In this document: positions 57,657-64,000 of the stretch, in pieces | Position numbering within the stretch: position 1 is the first letter of the stretch | Layout: each line of letters starts with the position of its first letter | From: Shewanella metallivivens | GTDB lineage: Bacteria; Pseudomonadota; Gammaproteobacteria; Enterobacterales; Shewanellaceae | Assembly (NCBI RefSeq): GCF_028750675.1 | Contig: NZ_JAQQPZ010000001.1 | Coordinates: 537,327 to 601,326, forward strand | Reading direction: 5' to 3' | Length of the DNA stretch: 64,000 nucleotides | Made by a program: the position numbers and the translations under genes | Notes under the pieces: generated by a model | The model's database searches: none | Told to the model about the DNA's origin: nothing | Seen by the model: the letters and a program-made list of their open reading frames with translations, nothing else

Positions 57657-58787
57657 TTAATGGGCTTTTGCCTTATTGAGTATTGCCTTTGGCGTGACTA
57701 ATTTGGGTAAATATTTTTTAGTGCTTGAAATATTATGAAGATAAGGCCCTTGATGTAAGGTTTCTGGCCAATCTAATAACATCATAGCCAAAATGTTTCT
57801 GTGCTCACCCGAAGATAAAATTGCGTCACCATGAGGTGATGGGATCATTTGTACTTTCGGATCGTACGCAGCAATGACATGTTGTTTTACCTTGTTAACA
57901 ACCGGATTATCTGGGTTGCCTGTAATTAAAAAGCCAATGCCAACTTCTGTAATAATATCTTCTGTGGTGTCAGTTATAATACGATCGATGTTGTTTTCAA
58001 AATAATCTAAAATCCATTGATATTCTTTGGGGTCAACAGGATGCTGATAGTATTCACTGGCTGCAAAAATAAAATGTGTCATACCATATATTTTATTTTT
58101 GTATTGGGCTTTGCTCAGTTGTGCGTCTTGGTCATTTGGATAAGTTGCAATGAAGGCTTCTTTATAGGCGTCATAATAATCACCTACACCAATTTGTTTA
58201 GCCCAGAATACATAGTTAATTAATTGTGCTGCCCACGCTTTGATCATTTGCTTGTCAGTTAATGCAGGGGTTAAATCGGCATTCTTTAGCGTAGTAATCA
58301 ATAAATCATGGCATGGCCCGGTAAATCCAAACTCATCAATACGGCTGGCATAACGTAATAACACGTCGCTGTACAACATAAATTCAGGGTAGGGAGCAAT
58401 CGCTAATTTACGTGCATCACCACGTATTCCTGGTTTGAGTTTATTCACTTCAATTTGCGATTCTTTTTTGATAAAACCAGGCTTGTCTAGATTACATGCA
58501 TAATAAGCTTGCCGCTCTGCTATGGTGAGTAAATCAATTAATGAGCCATTAGCATACTTATTTTCACCTGTCATACGATATTGACGGATGGCATAGTGCC
58601 CTTGAACCCGGGGGGGTAATGAATACAGGTTGGTTTCTAATGTTGTTTTGATCCCCTGGTAAACTTGCTCAGCGGTTAACTGATGAGGCATGTCTTCTGT
58701 CGGCTGTTTCGCCAGCGCCACACTACTTAATAAGCTAGCTGATAAAATTAAGTACGAGAGCGTTTTACTCTTGCATCGTTCCAGCAT
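57657..58787 (-). CDS. Secreted protein of unknown function (possibly DUF3541)
   Basis: This 376-residue exported protein has a signal peptide (about 1-26, LILSASLLSSVALA). Its helical body is rich in tyrosine and aromatic residues: YYACNLDKPG, YGMTHFIFAASEYYQHP and a C-terminal SPHGDAILSSGEHRNILAMML. The conserved-looking histidines and the helical pattern recall DUF3541-type proteins, but I am not sure. No catalytic motif is evident. GGAG lies eight bases before the ATG at 58787, and the gene overlaps the upstream M3-like gene by 23 bases. It is last in the operon with the ATP-grasp, transglutaminase-like and retropepsin-like genes. Confidence 0.75.
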   Translation of the reverse strand: MLERCKSKTLSYLILSASLLSSVALAKQPTEDMPHQLTAEQVYQGIKTTLETNLYSLPPRVQGHYAIRQYRMTGENKYANGSLIDLLTIAERQAYYACNLDKPGFIKKESQIEVNKLKPGIRGDARKLAIAPYPEFMLYSDVLLRYASRIDEFGFTGPCHDLLITTLKNADLTPALTDKQMIKAWAAQLINYVFWAKQIGVGDYYDAYKEAFIATYPNDQDAQLSKAQYKNKIYGMTHFIFAASEYYQHPVDPKEYQWILDYFENNIDRIITDTTEDIITEVGIGFLITGNPDNPVVNKVKQHVIAAYDPKVQMIPSPHGDAILSSGEHRNILAMMLLDWPETLHQGPYLHNISSTKKYLPKLVTPKAILNKAKAH

Positions 58788-60534
58788 GTTTAAATCTCCA
58801 AATAAGTGAATGTGGGTCAACTGGCAAGCCAATAAGCTGCTCAAGTTGATCGTTTATGGGTAAATAGGCCTCATTAATCACTAACAAATCAAAAATAGCT
58901 GGGTTTGACAGTCGGTCATTACCTTGTTGGGTAATCAGTTGTATTAATGCTTGTTGCCACAATGGAAGATAATAGCTAATTCCTTGATTAGCAATAGCTT
59001 GATAACTATATATTACATCTGTTGCCTGCGGCCAAGGTTGACCAAAGCTGTTGGCAAATTCGTCAGATAAACTGGGGTTACGACTTAACCATTCTGTATC
59101 ATCAATTTCACCAGTAAATTGATAAAAGCTTAAAGCCACTTTTGCTCTAAATACTCGCATTTGCGTTTGATATTGTAATGCTAATTGCTCACGGGTAGAT
59201 ATAGGTGAGAAGGCTTGGGTGGAGCGTAAATAATGACTCAACCATAAGCTGGCAATAGCATGTTGTTGACTGTTTTGGGTTTTATTGGACAATAAGTAAT
59301 ATTGACTGCCTTGTGATAGAGATACAATGGCTTGGCTAAGTGCATCAATTAGTTTTATTTGTTGTTTTTGTGTATTTAACGTATTCGGGTATGTGATTGA
59401 GTATTGCCCAAATTGATGGCCGATAACCGTTTGTTTTATCAGCTGCGCATCTATCCCCTGAGATAATGTGTCTTGTGCCAGCGGATACGTATACAGTTCT
59501 CCGAGCAGCCTTTGTTTGTGCCAAAGTCGAATGATATTAATGACAGGCTGCGCGTCATCGTTTGATTGTGTATCAACTGGTGTTTCTGTTTGTGTGTTGT
59601 CTGTGAGCAGTTCAACACTTAGCCCAAGCGGGGCAAGTTTTGTGAGTAATTGCAATAAATATGCTTGGGCAGAAACCGCCGCTATTGGTTCTGGTTTAAC
59701 GGTTTGTGATAGGGCTCGTGCGATATTCCAAGGCGCGGTATCAAGTTGTTCAGTTTGGTCGGTTAAAAACTGCGAAAGTAAGTTAGGGTTGATCCCATGC
59801 GAAGCTAAAACAGCCTCAGCGGTATTTTGATAACCTTGAGTCAATGCACGTTGTTGCTGTAATTGATGTATATAGGAAAGGGCTGATTTTATTTTATGTT
59901 TCGCTCGAGTTTGATAAGCAAACCAAGCTTGTTTTCGACAGTTTTCATCGGCTTGTTTAATCAGATATTGAGCAATATGAATATCGATATTATCAGTATC
60001 AATTTGTGTGGTGCTTTGAGGCAGTACACATTGCTTGTGATTAAATTGCATGTGTAACTCACGCTGTGACAATGCTTGATTTACCGATGCTTGCGCACTA
60101 TGCAATTTGGATTTTTGCTCAACATCCCATTGGTTTTGTTTGATGGTTAATAACCGTCCACTTAACTGTTTGTACGGAGAGGGTTGATGTTGTAATACGT
60201 CTATAAGCTTTTGAGTTTCTTCAGCTTGAGTGAGTGCATTGAGCTCGTCTGCGAGGTGTAACTGACACCACAATAAGCCTTGTTTGCTTAGGCTCTCAGT
60301 GGCAAAAGGGCGGTAGTATTGAATCCGATCGTTAATGTTGTTTAATGCAAGCGTGTTTTTTTCAAATTCAACAGCCTGTTGTGCAGCTGTTAAGCTCGAG
60401 TTTTGCGATAAATAAGTGAGTTTAGGTTGATATTGAAGGCACTGTTCAACAAACAGTGCCAACGGATTGGCCACAGCACTCGCTGTGGCGCACAAACTAA
60501 AACTTAGGATTACTAGAGAAATGCTTTTTAGCAT
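58765..60534 (-). CDS. Secreted M3-peptidase-like protein lacking the zinc site
   Basis: The 589-residue exported protein has a signal peptide (about 1-22, ending CATASA). Its long helical body and C-terminus (IANQGISYYLPLWQQALIQL, then INDQLEQLIGLPVDP) resemble the end of thimet-oligopeptidase-type M3 peptidases. A segment reading LLGELYTYPLAQ then GQYSITYPNT also fits the strands before the M3 zinc helix. No HEXXH motif occurs anywhere in the chain, and the aligned helix reads DALSQAIVSLSQG, so it should not be a zinc peptidase. I infer a peptide-binding role. The ATG at 60534 overlaps the ATP-grasp gene by 38 bases; a TTG six codons earlier is less likely. Confidence 0.75.
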   Translation of the reverse strand: MLKSISLVILSFSLCATASAVANPLALFVEQCLQYQPKLTYLSQNSSLTAAQQAVEFEKNTLALNNINDRIQYYRPFATESLSKQGLLWCQLHLADELNALTQAEETQKLIDVLQHQPSPYKQLSGRLLTIKQNQWDVEQKSKLHSAQASVNQALSQRELHMQFNHKQCVLPQSTTQIDTDNIDIHIAQYLIKQADENCRKQAWFAYQTRAKHKIKSALSYIHQLQQQRALTQGYQNTAEAVLASHGINPNLLSQFLTDQTEQLDTAPWNIARALSQTVKPEPIAAVSAQAYLLQLLTKLAPLGLSVELLTDNTQTETPVDTQSNDDAQPVINIIRLWHKQRLLGELYTYPLAQDTLSQGIDAQLIKQTVIGHQFGQYSITYPNTLNTQKQQIKLIDALSQAIVSLSQGSQYYLLSNKTQNSQQHAIASLWLSHYLRSTQAFSPISTREQLALQYQTQMRVFRAKVALSFYQFTGEIDDTEWLSRNPSLSDEFANSFGQPWPQATDVIYSYQAIANQGISYYLPLWQQALIQLITQQGNDRLSNPAIFDLLVINEAYLPINDQLEQLIGLPVDPHSLIWRFKHAGTMQE

Positions 60535-61453
60535 AAGCCACGCGTTCTTCAACTGACATCGCAGGGCCTTTCATGGCTTCAACGTGTTTGAGTCGAGGTA
60601 ATATTCCTCTACCATTGGCGATTTGAATGGTTAACCCAGGACGGGCATTTAATTCAAGTAACAATGGTCCTTTGTTTTTATCTAGTACCATGTCGGTCCC
60701 TAGATAACCTAGCTCACACATTTCATAGGCGCTCGATGCTGTATGCAATAACGTTTCCCAGTGGGGCACTGTCATGTTTGACAATGGAAAGTGAGTATCT
60801 GGGTGTTTATCGACAGGCAAGTCAAACTGCACTGCATGTAAACTTTTACCCGTCGCAATGTCTAAACCTACCCCCACCGCGCCTTGATGTAAGTTAGCTT
60901 TACCGTCTGATGCTGCAGTTGATAAGCGCAACATACCCATGACTGGAAACCCTTTAAACACAATTAAGCGAATGTCGGGAACACCTTCATAACTAAAACC
61001 ATCAAATACTGGGTCAAATTCGATTAAGCCTTCAACAATGGCGACATCGGGTTTACCACCTAATGAAAACAAGCCACTTAAGATGTTTGACACATGGCGG
61101 TAGATTTCGTTATGGGTAACTTCATGTCCATTAGGCTTGTAATAACAGCCATTATTGACTTTAGTAATAACTAAAATCCCTTTACCACCCGAGCCTTTAG
61201 CTGGTTTGATAACAAAGCCAGTACGGTCACTGACCATGGCAGGGATTTCTTGAATTTTATGTTGTTCGTGGACAACACCAATCAGGTCTGGAACCGCAAT
61301 GTTATTAGCAAGCGCAAGTTGCTTAGTGATCAATTTATCATCCACACGCTTGTAAAATTTGCGCTGATTATAACGACCAATATAGCTAATATTGCGCCTG
61401 TTCATATTCAGTACACCGCTACGGCTCAATTCCCAAGGCCAGGCGTACTTCAT
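60497..61453 (-). CDS. ATP-grasp, alpha-L-glutamate ligase-related protein
   Basis: This 318-residue cytoplasmic enzyme has an ATP-grasp core: FVIKPAKGSGGKGILVI (glycine-rich lysine-containing loop) and LLELNARPGLTIQIANGRG (metal-binding Glu-Asn). It resembles the TIGR02291 group related to RimK-type glutamate ligases, so it may join an amino acid or other carboxylate to an amine using ATP; the substrate is unknown. Its ATG overlaps the stop of the transglutaminase-like gene by one base (TAATG). In related genomes this family is tied to the transglutaminase-7TM and retropepsin-like genes seen upstream here. Confidence 0.87.
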   Translation of the reverse strand: MKYAWPWELSRSGVLNMNRRNISYIGRYNQRKFYKRVDDKLITKQLALANNIAVPDLIGVVHEQHKIQEIPAMVSDRTGFVIKPAKGSGGKGILVITKVNNGCYYKPNGHEVTHNEIYRHVSNILSGLFSLGGKPDVAIVEGLIEFDPVFDGFSYEGVPDIRLIVFKGFPVMGMLRLSTAASDGKANLHQGAVGVGLDIATGKSLHAVQFDLPVDKHPDTHFPLSNMTVPHWETLLHTASSAYEMCELGYLGTDMVLDKNKGPLLLELNARPGLTIQIANGRGILPRLKHVEAMKGPAMSVEERVAYAKKHFSSNPKF

Positions 61454-62961
61454 TATTTCTCTCCAACCAATGGTTTAAAACGCTTTAACTCTGTTAAACG
61501 ATAACCTGTGTATTGGCCCATCACTAAAACAAGTGCCAAAATGACAAGGTGTATGCCTAAGAAGTTAAATACCCAGTGTTGTACTAAATCGTTGTCCATT
61601 GCTAAGTAGGCTAGAGTGGCTACAAATAAACTGCCGCCGCCAGACACGAATACTTTTTTAGGGCCTTCTTCCTCCCATAAAATTGACATACGTTCGATGG
61701 TCCATGCGAGAATAATCATCGGGAAGAACGTGACCGTTAAGCCTTCACTTAAGCCTAATTTAAACGAAATCAGTGTGAATAAACCAATAATGAATATCAC
61801 CACAATAATGACCGCGGATATTCGGGATATGAGCAGTAAGTTGAGGGTGGATAAATACGATCGGATCATTAAACCAAAGGCAACAATCAATAAGAAACCG
61901 ATTAAACCGGTCAATAATGTGGTTTGAATAAAGGCTAAGGCAATTAACACTGGCATAAAAGTACCAGAGGTTTTAATGCCGACAATGACACGTAAAAAGA
62001 CTACCACTAAAACCCCGATAGGGATCAGCAAAATACCTTTAAACAAACTTTGCTCTTCAAGCGGTAATTGATAAAGCGAGAAGTCTAACGCATCGTCATT
62101 CATCATCATGTCAATTGAGGTTGCTAATGCTGAACGGGTATCTTGCAGCATTGAGAAATTAACTTGTGAGTTTATTCCGCCCATGACATCTAAAACAGAA
62201 TGGCCTGAGTATTCCCATAACACTAAGGTGTTATCGCGACCTTTTTTGTTGTTGGGTATATCAAATAATACCCATTCGCCATTGTTATAAACCTGAACAT
62301 ACGAGGTTAATTGTTGGCGGCGACGCTGATCTTCTAACTGTAAACCATTGACGATTCGCGCAGGAACACCTTTAGAGTGCAACATCTGCACAAATAGATT
62401 GGTTGACGTATTAGCCGACAGTAATAGTGCCATATTCTGGCTTTGCTCTGTGTCGTTAATAAGGTTCATCAATTGTTGCGCAAACGATAAATTAGTAGCG
62501 CTACGTCCCCAAACATCTTCAATCACTTGATCAGCCGATGATTTCTCTGTTGCTGGCCATAAATATGGCTCAGGTACTGGAGGGGGTTCAGTGGCCTGAA
62601 TGTCTAGTTTACCTGTGGGCACTAAAGTGACGCGGTAGTATAAGGCTTGTGGGCCAGTTGCTTCACGAATTGACCAAACCGCACGGCGATTAGACACATC
62701 GTTAGAAATACTTAAACCATAACCTGGTGATGTCGCATTTTCGACCAATACGTCAAATGCAGGGTCATTAGGTAATGAAAAGTTCACTTCAGCTGGTTGG
62801 TTACTGCCTACAAAACTCACTTTTGCGTCTACGGCCCAGCTTTGGACTTGTTCGCCTGGTAAAAAGGGCACATTGTGTTCAATACCACGATAAATACTCG
62901 TGCTAATGCCGATGATAAAGAGCAGTGCTACAAAAATGTAAAACGGTTTACGAGAATGCAT
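61453..62961 (-). CDS. Inactive transglutaminase-like domain fused to a 7TM module
   Basis: This 502-residue membrane protein has an N-terminal anchor (about 8-25), then a periplasmic transglutaminase-like domain (to about 290). Seven helices fill about 300-490, with conserved-looking GIKTSGTFMPVLIALAF and GLTVTFFPMIILAW loops. The transglutaminase triad is lost. The region that should hold the cysteine reads NTSTNLFVQMLHSKGVPARI, and the histidine strand reads SYVQVYNNGEWVLFDI. It therefore matches the inactive-transglutaminase/7TM families and probably binds, rather than cuts or joins, a peptide and signals across the membrane. It starts eight bases after the retropepsin-like gene. Confidence 0.87.
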   Translation of the reverse strand: MHSRKPFYIFVALLFIIGISTSIYRGIEHNVPFLPGEQVQSWAVDAKVSFVGSNQPAEVNFSLPNDPAFDVLVENATSPGYGLSISNDVSNRRAVWSIREATGPQALYYRVTLVPTGKLDIQATEPPPVPEPYLWPATEKSSADQVIEDVWGRSATNLSFAQQLMNLINDTEQSQNMALLLSANTSTNLFVQMLHSKGVPARIVNGLQLEDQRRRQQLTSYVQVYNNGEWVLFDIPNNKKGRDNTLVLWEYSGHSVLDVMGGINSQVNFSMLQDTRSALATSIDMMMNDDALDFSLYQLPLEEQSLFKGILLIPIGVLVVVFLRVIVGIKTSGTFMPVLIALAFIQTTLLTGLIGFLLIVAFGLMIRSYLSTLNLLLISRISAVIIVVIFIIGLFTLISFKLGLSEGLTVTFFPMIILAWTIERMSILWEEEGPKKVFVSGGGSLFVATLAYLAMDNDLVQHWVFNFLGIHLVILALVLVMGQYTGYRLTELKRFKPLVGEK

Positions 62962-62969
62962 TACTGATC

Positions 62970-63743
62970 CTATTTATTTAAGGTTGTGATTTGTTTTTTG
63001 GCTTTACCGTGGATATAAATTTGCCCTACATCCACAATAGCTATGTCTTTCATAAATTTACGGCCAAGTAGCAATGGGTAGTCTAGGTGACTACGGTCTA
63101 CGAGGTTTAAATCGGTTTCGGCTGAGTACTTACCTATTTTTAAATGGGCATGGATTACCGGGCGACGATCATCATCTGAATCAACATCTTGTTTAATGCG
63201 TACAAATTTAACCACTTTAGACTCAAAAGTATTCGCTGGTTGATCAATACCGTTAGTCATCACGTCATAACGTACCCATTGAACACCATCTCTTTCAAAT
63301 AACACGATATTACGTGCGTCAAGTGATGAAGATTCTGCACCGGTATCAATTCGGGTCGCAAACATGGCTTTGACTTCGTCAACAAAGACACTTTCAACTT
63401 CACCTAAGAGGAACTTTTCACCTATCATCGCTTCAGGACATTGCTCTGGTACGGCTAATGGTTTTGGCATTGGCGGTGGCGGCATCACAATGGTTTTCGG
63501 CCTTTCAGCTATGGCGGTACTGACTTGAGTTTTTAACTTTCTCATTTCGGCAGTTAATGTGCTAATTTCAGCACTTTGTTCACTGCATTGATTGTTAATT
63601 GCGTCAATTACTGCTGTTTGTGTATTGAGCAAACTGCTATTCAAGTCAGCATTCGTTAGCGGAGGTGTTGTGGGTTTTGGGGTGGTTGTACAGCCTACGA
63701 GTAAGGCTGTCGCAACGGATAGAGCAAGTACCTGCTTTAACAT
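62970..63743 (-). CDS. Retropepsin-like aspartic protease lipoprotein
   Basis: The 257-residue protein has a lipoprotein signal (LLVGC, Cys18), a coiled coil (about 40-80), a proline-rich linker (RPKTIVMPPPPMPKPLAVPE) and a C-terminal domain with FATRIDTGAESSSLDA. The DTGA at 133-136 is a retropepsin-type catalytic aspartate motif, and LLLGRKFMKDIAIVD follows. Databases often label this family as ATP-dependent zinc protease, but the motif argues for an aspartic protease. First gene of the five-gene operon; AGGA precedes the ATG, and only 25 bases separate it from the cmoB stop codon. Confidence 0.87.
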   Translation of the reverse strand: MLKQVLALSVATALLVGCTTTPKPTTPPLTNADLNSSLLNTQTAVIDAINNQCSEQSAEISTLTAEMRKLKTQVSTAIAERPKTIVMPPPPMPKPLAVPEQCPEAMIGEKFLLGEVESVFVDEVKAMFATRIDTGAESSSLDARNIVLFERDGVQWVRYDVMTNGIDQPANTFESKVVKFVRIKQDVDSDDDRRPVIHAHLKIGKYSAETDLNLVDRSHLDYPLLLGRKFMKDIAIVDVGQIYIHGKAKKQITTLNK

Positions 63744-63768
63744 GTCAATTCCTGTTGAATAGTGTTAA

Positions 63769-64000
63769 TTAAACTAAATCTTGATTCGGTTGATTCTTGG
63801 TAGCAATAATGATGGCCCGTTTGGGTGCGGGATAACCTTCTACTGTTAAGGTTGCATCATTTGGATCGAGATAATCGACTAGTGATTCATTTTTCATCCA
63901 GTTTGTACTACGTTGCTCTGCAAGTGAAGTCGTATCGATATCAACACACCGAATATCCGTAAACTCACATTTTTTTAACCATAACATCAGTGCGGCCACA
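63769..64000 (-). CDS. cmoB: tRNA U34 carboxymethyltransferase CmoB, C-terminal end
   Basis: The last 77 codons or so of a gene that runs off the right edge of the window are visible. The sequence [33 protein letters not shown] and [15 protein letters not shown] matches the C-terminus of E. coli CmoB almost residue by residue. CmoB converts 5-hydroxyuridine at the tRNA wobble position to the 5-carboxymethoxy form using carboxy-SAM. It lies upstream of, and on the same strand as, the envelope operon, which may be transcribed partly from its promoter. Confidence 0.9.
   Translation of the reverse strand, partial: VAALMLWLKKCEFTDIRCVDIDTTSLAEQRSTNWMKNESLVDYLDPNDATLTVEGYPAPKRAIIIATKNQPNQDLV

Noticed and set aside
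59412..59440. HQFGQ in the M3-like protein read as a decayed HEXXH
   Set aside because: In the better alignment this segment corresponds to the strand before the zinc helix, so the resemblance is probably chance. Either way no zinc site remains.

Overview
The window looks like a chromosomal stretch of a marine gammaproteobacterium of the Shewanella type. This rests on gene order and on protein families typical of that group: letB/letA-like genes next to yebG-msrC-proQ-prc-pepN, pyrD-zapC, mltD-gloB-yafS//rnhA-dnaQ, a 180-kDa-class NAD-glutamate dehydrogenase, and TIGR03503. The genus is an inference; nothing was searched. Most of the window is ordinary, well-packed chromosome. I see no prophage, transposase, integron or CRISPR array.

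Layout. 1-5.1 kb: the end of an SpmA/SpmB-like membrane protein, a MITE-like inverted-repeat element, and a leftward seven-MCE-domain lipid-transport operon (letB with its PqiA-type partner split into two genes). 5.1-11.9 kb: SOS-controlled yebG, msrC, proQ, prc, pepN and a tiny DUF2835 gene. 12.2-19.1 kb: a four-gene envelope locus (DUF1302 barrel, DUF1329, YCF48-like propeller, MMPL/RND permease). 19.4-28.7 kb: NAD-glutamate dehydrogenase, pyrD, zapC and a GAF-GGDEF-EAL protein. 28.8-33.5 kb: a leftward acyl-CoA dehydrogenase / SDR / APH-type kinase / phosphatase / SDR cluster, divergent from a LysR regulator; it resembles hydroxy-acid catabolism modules of the LvaA/LvaC and ACAD10/11 kind. 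34.6-38.8 kb: a diguanylate cyclase, a small unknown gene, an RraA-like protein and an AsmA-family protein. 38.8-44.8 kb: mltD, gloB, a yafS-like methyltransferase, rnhA, dnaQ and TIGR03503. 45.0-45.2 kb: two identical tRNA-Asp genes.

45.5-54.7 kb: a TonB-dependent receptor with an OprC-like CxxxM motif, divergent from a thiamine operon (thiC, a thiD-thiE fusion, thiF, thiS, thiG, thiH). The operon starts with a clear TPP riboswitch, and its leader can be folded so that the aptamer P1 strand competes with a ribosome-site hairpin. 54.7-57.6 kb: two tandem-repeat arrays, a small gene with an SprA-related HEXXH protein, and a LysR regulator.

57.6-63.7 kb holds the most unusual locus: a compact five-gene leftward operon ending at a strong terminator. 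It encodes a retropepsin-like lipoprotein, an inactive-transglutaminase/7TM protein, an ATP-grasp (glutamate-ligase-like) enzyme, a secreted protein that looks like an M3 peptidase without its zinc site, and a secreted protein of unknown role. The composition suggests an envelope peptide-ligation or peptide-binding system. The window ends inside cmoB.
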